A stretch of 7,751 nt of DNA from Planctomycetota bacterium (lineage in GTDB: Bacteria; Planctomycetota; Phycisphaerae; WQYP01; JAJZKY01). A model generated the notes under the pieces. The model worked only from the letters and a program-made list of their open reading frames with translations, was not told where the DNA came from and did not search any database. The stretch covers positions 1 through 7,751 of the forward strand of contig JAJZKY010000196.1 in assembly GCA_021803885.1 (NCBI GenBank), written 5' to 3'. The first letter of the stretch is position 1. Each line of letters opens with the position of its first letter. A program made the position numbers and the translations under genes. Shown here piece by piece: positions 1 to 5,249 of this stretch.

Positions 1-81
1 TAGTGCGCCCCGATCCGGTTGGGCGGCGATGAGGTTGCCGAGTTTTCTAGCTTCGGCGAGCAACTGGTCATTGTCGGGCAT
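1..81 (-). CDS. Start of a minus-strand gene, probably YlbF-family protein (partial)
   Basis: This is the first 27 codons of a gene that leaves the window at base 1; the complement of CAT at 79-81 is the ATG. A near-ideal ribosome binding site (AAGGAG on the minus strand, about 6 bases before the ATG) makes the start convincing even though little of the gene is visible. The visible peptide contains LLAEARKLGNLIAAQPD. Its pattern (helix, Ala-Arg-x-Leu-Gly-x-x-Ile-Ala, then a short acidic/Pro turn) resembles the N-terminus of the YlbF/YmcA (Com_YlbF) family. These are small all-helical proteins which in Bacillus act with RNase Y on RNA processing. The family call rests on a short match and is tentative; that a gene starts here is much more secure. 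It is divergent from atpC. Confidence 0.6.
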   Translation of the reverse strand, partial: MPDNDQLLAEARKLGNLIAAQPDRGAL

Positions 82-106
82 GTGATTCTCCTTGTTGATT
101 ATCATG

Positions 107-125
107 ATCTCGGCGTGGCCGAGAT
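107..125. repeat. Perfect 19-bp inverted repeat in the divergent intergenic region
   Basis: ATCTCGGC and GCCGAGAT are exact inverted copies separated by GTG, and a G·U pair can add one more step. As DNA this is a dyad that could be an operator. As RNA from the minus strand it would be a stable hairpin about 3 bases from the predicted 5' end of the minus-strand gene's mRNA. No U-run follows on either strand, so it is not an intrinsic terminator. Confidence 0.6.
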
Positions 126-134
126 TACAGAGGC

Positions 135-163
135 AGTATAACGGCCCAAGCGTGTTGCGGCCA
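135..163 (-). promoter_or_regulatory. Candidate promoter for the minus-strand gene at 1-81
   Basis: On the minus strand TATACT (140 to 135) matches the sigma-70 -10 consensus at 5 of 6 bases. Seventeen bases upstream is TGGCCG (163 to 158), a poor -35 (3 of 6). Transcription would start near 128, just before the 107-125 inverted repeat. A plus-strand -10-like TATAAC (137-142) overlaps it back to back. Confidence 0.35.
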
Positions 164-264
164 GCCGCGGCGTGGGTGGCTCGGTGCAGCGACAATTGTG
201 CACGGGGCCAAGGCGGGACCGCCATTTGTTTGTATCCGCGGCATCGGGCGATCCGCGGTTTTTT
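149..264 (+). ncRNA. Possible small plus-strand transcript ending at the 236-264 terminator
   Basis: A strong rightward terminator ends at 264, yet the gene to its left runs leftward and the atpC promoter lies to its right. Something other than these genes should therefore be transcribed into it. A plus-strand TATAAC (137-142, 5 of 6 to the -10 consensus) could start an RNA of about 115 nt near 149, although its -35 is weak. No convincing protein is encoded here: the only open frame runs through the terminator. The start and the existence of the RNA are inference; the terminator is directly visible. Confidence 0.3.
236..264 (+). terminator. Intrinsic (rho-independent) terminator, rightward
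   Basis: CCGCGG (236-241) pairs with CCGCGG (253-258). Inside it ATC (243-245) pairs with GAT (250-252) around a GGGC loop, with a single bulged C at 242. Six T residues (259-264) follow directly. There is no U-run on the minus strand, so it acts on plus-strand transcription. It lies upstream of the atpC promoter and thus insulates atpC or ends a separate short RNA. Confidence 0.75.
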
Positions 265-316
265 ACCGTCCGGTCGTCGCGTGCGTGTGAGCGGATACAA
301 AATTGAGGGGCGATCA

Positions 317-346
317 TTGGCAAATCGTCGCGGTCTTGGTTATGCT
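317..346 (+). promoter_or_regulatory. Candidate sigma-70 promoter for atpC
   Basis: TTGGCA (317-322, 5 of 6 to consensus) and TATGCT (341-346, 4 of 6) are separated by 18 bases. Transcription would start near 353, giving a leader of about 25 bases with AGAGGA (364-369) 8 bases before the atpC ATG. Its position after the 236-264 terminator suggests that atpC is transcribed independently. Confidence 0.5.
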
Positions 347-377
347 AACGTCAAGTCTGGCGTAGAGGATTAACAGC

Positions 378-776
378 ATGGCGTTTACTCCATTTAAGGC
401 GGCACTGGCAACTCCCGAGGCCCTCGTTTTTGACGGAGAGGTGACCATGGCCATTTTACCGGCACACGATGGCGGCTTGGGCGTGCTGAACCGGCACGCT
501 TCGTTTGTCACGCGTTTAGGCGTTGGCATTTTGAAGCTGGAAATGCAGCAGGAAACGACCCGCTTTGTAGTCAATGGTGGTTACGCGCAGATGCGCGATA
601 ACATCCTGAACATTGTTGCGGAAGAGGCGCTGACGGAAAAGCAGATTACCGCAGAATTGGTGGAGCGGGAAAGAGAAAAAGCCCAGGGAATTCAAGAGGA
701 CACTCCGGAAATGGCGTCGCGGCGTCGCGCGGCGCTGGATCGCGTGGCCGCTATGGACTTGCTGCTGGAAGGCTAA
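378..776 (+). CDS. atpC: F1Fo ATP synthase epsilon subunit
   Basis: Encodes 132 residues, the usual length for the epsilon subunit. Epsilon forms the central stalk with gamma, couples proton (or Na+) flow through the membrane ring to ATP synthesis, and can inhibit ATP hydrolysis. Residues 1-85 form the beta-sandwich. They carry the family hallmark ILPAHDGGLGVLNRHASF (about 26-43), a Gly-rich turn (VVNGGYAQ, 64-71) and the closing strand NILNIVAEEA (75-84). Residues 88-131 are the charged C-terminal helical hairpin, including the MASRRRAALDRV stretch. The ATG at 378 has AGAGGA 8 bases upstream. In most bacteria atpC directly follows atpD; here the upstream neighbour is a divergent, unrelated gene and a separate promoter is visible, so the gene is detached from the main atp operon. 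The downstream neighbour is convergent. Confidence 0.95.
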   Translation: MAFTPFKAALATPEALVFDGEVTMAILPAHDGGLGVLNRHASFVTRLGVGILKLEMQQETTRFVVNGGYAQMRDNILNIVAEEALTEKQITAELVEREREKAQGIQEDTPEMASRRRAALDRVAAMDLLLEG

Positions 777-889
777 GCCCACGTGCCTGGTGTCCAATGG
801 CGCCGCCGGCCAATGCCACGCCGCAGTGCTGGATGTCGTGCGTGCCGGTCCGGTGGTGATCGCCCTGGCGGGTTTTCAGACAACATTCG

Positions 890-1945
890 CTAAAAATTCA
901 GGTTTAATTTTACGCCCTTGGCCTGTATTTGTTTGATCAGAGCATGCAAGTCGTTCACGGTGCCCTTGAGTTGATGAGTTAGATCCAATAGCGCGTTGTA
1001 GAGGCGGGGGTCTTGAACCAATCGACCGGCAGTTCCGTGCCCGGCGGCAATGGATTGGGTAATCGAGTCCAGATGCTCCAGCAGGTCGGTCAAATGGACG
1101 CTCACGGCGGCAATCTTGCGGCGGGCGCTTAGCGCCACAGCGCCCACATTGGCCGCGGCGCTATGGGCGCTGGCCAAAGTGGCATTGGCGCGGGTGAGAG
1201 TGCCATTGAGTCTGGCTAGAATGGTTTTGAGTTCCCGTGATGAGGTGGCGGCATTGGCCACAATTTCCCGGATTTGGGAGCGAAGCGTTTTATCCGTCAT
1301 CAACCGGTTGAAGGAAGCAATGGTCACGTTGAGGCGCTGGATCAGCGCACTGATATTGTCTGAATCGGCTGAAGGAAGGGCTTTTCCGGATGGCTGCACG
1401 GTGCTTAGCCCAGCGGGCTTAAGCAGAGCGTGAAGATCATCGGCAACGCGGTCCAGCTTGGCGCTAAGCCTCCCAAAGTCGCTTTTGATGGCGGTAAAAT
1501 TCTCCACCACCGAATTGGGAATCAGGCTGGAACTAGCTGAGGAGCCGTGAATGATGGCCGTGCCGTTTTCCGGCAGGTTGGCGGTTGCGGCGGGCTGGGG
1601 CACCATCAGGGTTACGTAAGATGTACCGATGGTGCGCGTGCCAATTTGCGCAACGGTGTTGCTGGGCAGGTGGTACTTTTGATAGATGGATAGCCTGATG
1701 TCGGCACTGGCGTAATGGGGCGGCAGGAAAACGTCGGAGACGGTCCCCACCGTCACGCCGTTAAGACTTACCACATCACCGGAAGAGAGGCCGGCGGCGT
1801 TTGGAGCAACAACGGTTACCCTGTAGGGCGCATGAGGCCCCACAGCGGGAAGCTTGCCCAGAAAAAATATGCCCGCCACAAAAGCCACCGCCGCGACAAT
1901 AAATGTCAGGCCGACAATAATATTCCGGGTTCTATCTTTGAGCAT
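890..1945 (-). CDS. MCE/MlaD-family lipid-transport substrate-binding protein
   Basis: Encodes 351 residues. Residues 1-8 are basic, 9-30 form one transmembrane anchor, and about 40-118 form an MCE domain (YRVTVVAPNAAGLSSGDVVS, then NGVTVGTVSDV and an IGTRTIGTSYVTL edge). A long Ala/Leu-rich helical region (about 145-340) follows. Near the end, GTAGRLVQDPRLYNAL matches the common 'GT-G-L--D--LY--L' signature of MCE proteins. Such proteins form hexameric rings or tubes in the periplasm, anchored in the inner membrane, that move phospholipids or other lipids between membranes together with an MlaE permease and MlaF ATPase. Neither partner is adjacent here. The ATG at 1945 has AAGGTG 5 bases upstream and begins just before the anchor, supporting this start. 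It is convergent with atpC and divergent from the carbonic anhydrase gene. The family is secure, the transported lipid unknown. Confidence 0.9.
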   Translation of the reverse strand: MLKDRTRNIIVGLTFIVAAVAFVAGIFFLGKLPAVGPHAPYRVTVVAPNAAGLSSGDVVSLNGVTVGTVSDVFLPPHYASADIRLSIYQKYHLPSNTVAQIGTRTIGTSYVTLMVPQPAATANLPENGTAIIHGSSASSSLIPNSVVENFTAIKSDFGRLSAKLDRVADDLHALLKPAGLSTVQPSGKALPSADSDNISALIQRLNVTIASFNRLMTDKTLRSQIREIVANAATSSRELKTILARLNGTLTRANATLASAHSAAANVGAVALSARRKIAAVSVHLTDLLEHLDSITQSIAAGHGTAGRLVQDPRLYNALLDLTHQLKGTVNDLHALIKQIQAKGVKLNLNF

Positions 1946-1977
1946 GCCGCCACCTTCAACCGCTTTTTGCGTACCTT

Positions 1978-2003
1978 GGTCTTAACGACCCGCAAAGCGG
2001 ATC
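1978..2003 (-). promoter_or_regulatory. Alternative hairpins in the leader of the MCE gene
   Basis: In the predicted mRNA, GATCCGC (2003-1997) can pair with GCGGGTC (1993-1987) around a 3-base loop, 7 bp with one G·U. GGTC (1990-1987) can instead pair with GACC (1981-1978). The two helices share bases 1987-1990 and exclude each other. Neither is followed by a U-run or hides the ribosome binding site, so a regulatory role is only a possibility. Confidence 0.25.
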
Positions 2004-2014
2004 CACCAACAGTA

Positions 2015-2043
2015 TATATAGTTTCTCCGCAATGGGGTTTCAA
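2015..2043 (-). promoter_or_regulatory. Candidate promoter for the MCE/MlaD gene
   Basis: On the minus strand TTGAAA (2043 to 2038, 5 of 6) is followed after exactly 17 bases by TATATA within TATATATACT (2020 to 2011). Transcription would start near 2008, leaving a leader of about 60 bases before the ATG at 1945. The AT-rich -10 stands out in an otherwise GC-rich region. Confidence 0.55.
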
Positions 2044-2061
2044 CACAACCGCAGGCAGGGC

Positions 2062-2090
2062 TTGCCAGCCTTCGAGGGTGGTTTTAAGAT
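2062..2090 (+). promoter_or_regulatory. Candidate promoter for the carbonic anhydrase gene
   Basis: TTGCCA (2062-2067, 5 of 6) and TAAGAT (2085-2090, 4 of 6) are separated by 17 bases, with a start expected near 2097. The same -10 hexamer occurs in the rpsB promoter. It is divergent from the MCE promoter, with about 20 bases between the two -35 elements, so one regulator could control both. Confidence 0.5.
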
Positions 2091-2141
2091 GAGCCAGGAG
2101 TTTTTCGTAAAAAGGCCGGACCCGATGATGAGGAGAAAGTT

Positions 2142-2840
2142 TTGACCATGATCGATGTTTCATGTTCCTGGCGCAAGGCCGCAACGGCGTTGATTTTATT
2201 GTTGATGATGCCGTCGGCGATGGTCGGCTGCAGCGCCGGGAAAACGGGCCTGGCCAAATCGCCTGTGGCGGCCACGCCGCTGCAACGCCTGATGCGGGGC
2301 AACCAGCGATTTGTGGAAGGCCAATTGACGTTTGCGGATGCGTCGCCGGCTCGTCGGGCGGAATTGGTGAAAGGGCAACAACCTCTGGCGGTGATCGTGG
2401 CGTGTTCCGATTCGCGGGTGCCGCCGACGCTCATTTTTGATCAGGGATTGGGGCGTCTTTTTGTGGTGCGTCTGGCCGGTGATGTCATTGATAAGGCGGC
2501 CGCGGGCAGTGTGGAATATGCGGTGGAGCATTTGCATGTGCATCTGGTGATGGTGGTGGGGCACGATGATTGTGGGGCGGTGAAGGCGGCGCTACATCCC
2601 GGTGCGGATCAACATAGTCCGGAACTGGCTTCGGTTATTCAGGCCATACATCCGGCTCTGGAGGCCGCTAAAGCCATGCCTGGAAATGTATTGCATAACT
2701 CCATTGATGAAAACACCCGGCTGCAAGCACAGCGGCTGCGGAACTTGCCGGTTCTGGCGAAGTTAATAAAAGCCGGCAAACTTCAAATTTTGGCCGCCCG
2801 GTATGAGTTGGATACCGGTCGTGTCGTGCTGTTGAAGTGA
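2142..2840 (+). CDS. Beta-class carbonic anhydrase, predicted lipoprotein
   Basis: Encodes 232 residues. The enzyme interconverts CO2 and bicarbonate at a zinc ion. All catalytic landmarks are present: Cys88-Ser-Asp90-Ser-Arg92 (ACSDSRVPP), then His141 and Cys144 in VVGHDDCGAVKAAL, so the Cys-His-Cys zinc ligands and the Asp-Arg dyad are intact. The C-terminus (LQILAARYELDTGRVVLL) is complete. Residues 1-30 look like a lipoprotein signal: Trp-Arg-Lys, a hydrophobic run ATALILLLMMPSAMVG, then Cys30. This places the enzyme in the envelope rather than the cytoplasm. Two starts are possible: TTG at 2142, ideally spaced (6 bases) from AGGAG at 2131-2135, and ATG at 2148, 12 bases from it. They differ by two residues and do not change the signal. 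Numbering here uses the TTG. It is a single gene with its own promoter; the next gene is rpsB, so the context does not reveal its physiological role. Confidence 0.93.
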   Translation: MTMIDVSCSWRKAATALILLLMMPSAMVGCSAGKTGLAKSPVAATPLQRLMRGNQRFVEGQLTFADASPARRAELVKGQQPLAVIVACSDSRVPPTLIFDQGLGRLFVVRLAGDVIDKAAAGSVEYAVEHLHVHLVMVVGHDDCGAVKAALHPGADQHSPELASVIQAIHPALEAAKAMPGNVLHNSIDENTRLQAQRLRNLPVLAKLIKAGKLQILAARYELDTGRVVLLK

Positions 2841-2866
2841 AGATCAAACCCTGGATGCCATCTGGG

Positions 2867-2881
2867 TGGCCACATTGGCCA
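2867..2881 (+). other. Small hairpin after the carbonic anhydrase gene
   Basis: TGGCC (2867-2871) and GGCCA (2877-2881) pair around ACATT, 26 bases after the stop codon. No U-run follows on the plus strand, so at best it is a weak 3'-end structure. Confidence 0.2.
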
Positions 2882-2918
2882 AAAGTTGGGCATTCCAAAA
2901 TTCGCAAATCCATCTAAG

Positions 2919-2947
2919 TTGACCGGACAACCGCCCGCCGGTAAGAT
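2919..2947 (+). promoter_or_regulatory. Candidate promoter for rpsB
   Basis: TTGACC (2919-2924, 5 of 6) and TAAGAT (2942-2947, 4 of 6) are separated by 17 bases. Transcription would begin near 2954, producing a leader of about 155 bases that starts just before a 9-bp hairpin. The promoter lies about 80 bases after the carbonic anhydrase stop, so rpsB need not depend on that gene. Confidence 0.55.
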
Positions 2948-2963
2948 CAATCGTCTTGGCCGT

Positions 2964-3045
2964 GATGTCGGCAGAGTTCCGGTCGTGTTGGCTGGACGCC
3001 GACATCGTTTGTTTTATGTGCTGTTCTTTTGGTCAGCACACATAA
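2964..3045 (+). promoter_or_regulatory. Structured rpsB leader RNA, possible S2 autoregulatory site
   Basis: Two hairpins follow each other. In the first, GATGTCGGC (2964-2972) pairs perfectly with GCCGACATC (2998-3006), and inside it GTTCC (2976-2980) can pair with GGAC (2994-2997). In the second, TTATGTGCTG (3014-3023) pairs with CAGCACACATAA (3034-3045) with a 2-base bulge and a loop TTCTTTTGGT. No U-run follows either, so they are not terminators. In E. coli, S2 is known to repress its own rpsB-tsf mRNA through a leader structure. The same role here is inference from position and pairing only. Confidence 0.45.
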
Positions 3046-3108
3046 GCGATGGTAAGAAGCCCTACCGGCCGGCTTGCGAAATCGCTGTTACAACTCGGGG
3101 GTTTTCTA

Positions 3109-4017
3109 ATGGCCAACCAGCAATTGGTTCGGGAACTTGTTGATGCGGGCATCCACTTTGGTCATCGCACCAGCCGATGGTGTCCGAAGATGAAACCGTA
3201 CATTTACGGGAAGCGCAATTTAATTCACATTATTGACGTTCGCGAGACGCTCAAGGGAATCATCGCGGCGCAGCGATTTCTGGGGCGTCTGGTGGGCGGC
3301 GGCCGTGACGTGCTGTTTGTGGGCACCAAACGGCAGGCCCGGGCAGTCATTGACGACGTGGCCAAAAAAACCGGGATGCCGGTAGTAACCGAGCGCTGGC
3401 TGGGCGGCACGCTGACGAACTTTCGCACCATTCGGTCGCGTCTGCAACGGTTGCAGGAGTTGGAACAGATTCTCGAAGCGCCGGACGTTAGTAAAAAGTA
3501 TTCCAAAAAAATGGAATCGGGCTTGAAACGGGAATACCGTAAAATTTTGCGCAACCTTGCCGGCATTCGCAACATGGAACGTTTGCCCGGGGCCTTGTGC
3601 GTGGTGGATGTTAAGCGCGAAGCCAACGCAATTTTGGAGGCTCGCAAGCTGGGCATACCGGTGATCGGTCTTATCGATACCGACAGCGATCCGGACATGG
3701 TGGATATTGCCATTCCAGGCAACGATGATGCCATGCGCGCCATTGATCTGGTCATGCAGGAGCTTTCGGCGGCGGTGGTTGAAGGCAAGGCCGGCCGTGT
3801 GGCCAAGGAAGAACAGGACAAACTGCAGCACCAAAATCGGCCGGAGCGGGCGGAGCGGAGGCGTCGGCCTACGTCGGCCCAGTCCGCCGACACGTTCGAT
3901 GTTCCAAGTGCTGAAAAGCCCGGGCCTCAAGCGCCCGCGGCGGAATCATCTAGTCCCCCGGTTACAGGCAGACCGACCGACTCACCTACCTTGGCGCCGA
4001 CGGCTCCAGTTGTCTGA
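3109..4017 (+). CDS. rpsB: Small ribosomal subunit protein S2 (uS2)
   Basis: Encodes 302 residues. S2 binds the back of the 30S head-body junction, helps recruit S1 and is essential for translation initiation. The core (about 1-230) carries the family signatures: LVDAGIHFGHRTSRWCPKMK (11-30), IYGKRNLIHIIDVRETL (32-48), DVLFVGTKRQA (67-77), RWLGGTLTNFRTIRSRL (96-112) and GIPVIGLIDTDSDP (182-195). The ATG at 3109 is preceded 7 bases upstream by GGGGG. An in-frame ATG at 3049 would add 20 residues unlike S2 and lies within the leader, so it was not used. Residues about 235-302 are a tail absent from E. coli S2 (241 aa): an Arg-rich patch (PERAERRRRP) followed by a Pro/Ser/Thr/Ala-rich, probably disordered segment. 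In most bacteria tsf (EF-Ts) follows directly; here a PAP2 phosphatase follows. The leader suggests post-transcriptional control. Confidence 0.97.
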   Translation: MANQQLVRELVDAGIHFGHRTSRWCPKMKPYIYGKRNLIHIIDVRETLKGIIAAQRFLGRLVGGGRDVLFVGTKRQARAVIDDVAKKTGMPVVTERWLGGTLTNFRTIRSRLQRLQELEQILEAPDVSKKYSKKMESGLKREYRKILRNLAGIRNMERLPGALCVVDVKREANAILEARKLGIPVIGLIDTDSDPDMVDIAIPGNDDAMRAIDLVMQELSAAVVEGKAGRVAKEEQDKLQHQNRPERAERRRRPTSAQSADTFDVPSAEKPGPQAPAAESSSPPVTGRPTDSPTLAPTAPVV

Positions 4018-4025
4018 TGTGGGCG

Positions 4026-4039
4026 GCGCCTCAGGGCGC
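4026..4039 (+). terminator. GC hairpin just after rpsB, weak terminator candidate
   Basis: GCGCC (4026-4030) pairs with GGCGC (4035-4039) around TCAG, eight bases after the rpsB stop. The following sequence is only moderately T-rich (GTTCGGTTGTC), so termination would be inefficient or Rho-assisted. Confidence 0.3.
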
Positions 4040-4045
4040 GTTCGG

Positions 4046-4074
4046 TTGTCATATGCAGGGCGATCTGGTATGCA
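4046..4074 (+). promoter_or_regulatory. Candidate promoter for the PAP2 gene
   Basis: TTGTCA (4046-4051, 5 of 6) is 17 bases from TATGCA (4069-4074). The -10 itself is weak (3 of 6), but TGG directly before it supplies an extended -10 TG. The start would be near 4081. A 12-bp palindrome, CAGCCGCGGCTG (4091-4102), lies just downstream; palindromes of that size are expected about twice by chance in a window this long. Confidence 0.4.
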
Positions 4075-4172
4075 TTGGGTGTTGCCGGGGCAGCCGCGGC
4101 TGGAGGGCCTTTGTGGCCAGGTGGCGGTTGCTGTGGCGACATGTCGTTAGGCCTTTGAAGGGGTGTGGCTGA

Positions 4173-5114
4173 ATGAATCCACGTGGTGCGGAAAAACAAT
4201 CGTGGTCGTTGCAGCATCCGGTCCTGAAAAAAAATCTTATCATTCTGGCTCTGGTGCTGGTGGCGGAGGCAGCCCTGCTGAGTTTCAATGCCCGGCTGGA
4301 TACGGTTGCCTGGCGGGCCACGCGCTGGTTCATGGGCAATCAAGCTCCGTACAACTGGGACAAGGTTAAGGAAAATCCTCAACTCCACCCCCATGCCCCC
4401 TGGTGGAGAACGGTGACCCCGCCTCTAAACTCCCACGTATATCATAATAGTGAGAATCTCTGGCGCATTTTGCGTGATGTCGGGGAGCCGGAGGAGGTTA
4501 TTTTTGTTGCGGCTGTGCTCCTATGGTACGATCCGGCGGGTTGGAAAGCCGCGGTGATGCTCATCGCTGGCGTGCTTGGGGGGGGCGGCGTTTCCGCGGT
4601 CATTAAACCGTTGGTGGGGCGGCTGCGCCCCATCGGCTATCTCAACAAGGGTATATTTGTTCATGAACATGGCTTTTTATTTCACTGGACCGAGAAGGGG
4701 TGGGTGCTGGTGCACCAGGCGGGCCATCTTGGGGCAGCGGCGTTAAGCCGCCTGGCTACAGCTCGTCAAAGTCTGCCCACCGGCCACACGAACAATGGCC
4801 TGAGTTTGTTTGAACCCATGCGCAACTTCATCAATCAGGTTGATTTGAGTTTTCCCAGCGGCCACGCCACGGCAGCCTTCGCCATGGCGGCGGTGATGAT
4901 TTACCTTTCGCCACGCGGGCGGATTTTGTTTTTGATTGTGGCATGGGGAACGGCATTTTCGCGCATGGTCATGCAGGCCCACTTTTACAGCGACATTATC
5001 GCCGGCTCCACCATTGGATGGTTTGTCGGCTTTGGCATCACGATATGGCTGGGAGAGCGATTGGGTGTGCCGCAACGACATTGGCCGTTGGTGGCCGAAA
5101 ATGGCGGAGGCTGA
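4173..5114 (+). CDS. PAP2-superfamily integral membrane phosphatase
   Basis: Encodes 313 residues. The three PAP2 catalytic motifs are intact and in order: KPLVGRLRP (145-153, Lys and Arg-Pro), PSGH (228-231), and SR-x5-H-x3-D (Ser263-Arg264, His270, Asp274). His270 is the expected nucleophile and His231 the acid/base. Hydrophobic segments lie at about 20-37, 108-120, 127-145, 233-246, 250-262 and 275-294, as in multi-pass PAP2 enzymes. Family members remove phosphate from lipids such as phosphatidate or undecaprenyl pyrophosphate, usually on the periplasmic side; the substrate cannot be told from the sequence. The linker between motifs 1 and 2 is long (about 75 residues), rich in His/Trp, and contains a second PSGH-like PTGH at 202-205. 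The ATG at 4173 is preceded by GAAGGGG (4157-4163). It follows rpsB by 155 bases and has its own candidate promoter. Confidence 0.92.
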   Translation: MNPRGAEKQSWSLQHPVLKKNLIILALVLVAEAALLSFNARLDTVAWRATRWFMGNQAPYNWDKVKENPQLHPHAPWWRTVTPPLNSHVYHNSENLWRILRDVGEPEEVIFVAAVLLWYDPAGWKAAVMLIAGVLGGGGVSAVIKPLVGRLRPIGYLNKGIFVHEHGFLFHWTEKGWVLVHQAGHLGAAALSRLATARQSLPTGHTNNGLSLFEPMRNFINQVDLSFPSGHATAAFAMAAVMIYLSPRGRILFLIVAWGTAFSRMVMQAHFYSDIIAGSTIGWFVGFGITIWLGERLGVPQRHWPLVAENGGG

Positions 5115-5249
5115 TCCATCGTGGTTGGGCCAGCTTTTGGAGCGGACGGTTGAAGCCGCGGCATTTTGGCTAAGTGCGGGAAGTAATCCAGCCTCATTTG
5201 CGTGTTCAACGATTTTTATGCGTTGTGACCTGGCGCGATACGTGAGACC

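Noticed and set aside
92..373. 93-codon plus-strand frame before atpC
   Set aside because: It runs through the 236-264 terminator and the atpC promoter, has Arg/Gly-rich unfamiliar composition, and shows no family motif.
862..876. Terminator-like CCC-TGGC-GGG-TTTT between atpC and the MCE gene
   Set aside because: Only three strong pairs plus a wobble; too unstable to support as a terminator.
1906..2184. 92-codon minus-strand frame over the MCE leader
   Set aside because: It covers both divergent promoters, overlaps the MCE and carbonic anhydrase starts, and has no recognisable motif.
3220..3930. Two long minus-strand frames opposite rpsB
   Set aside because: They are antisense shadows of a certain rpsB coding region, with Arg/Ser- or His-rich low-quality composition.
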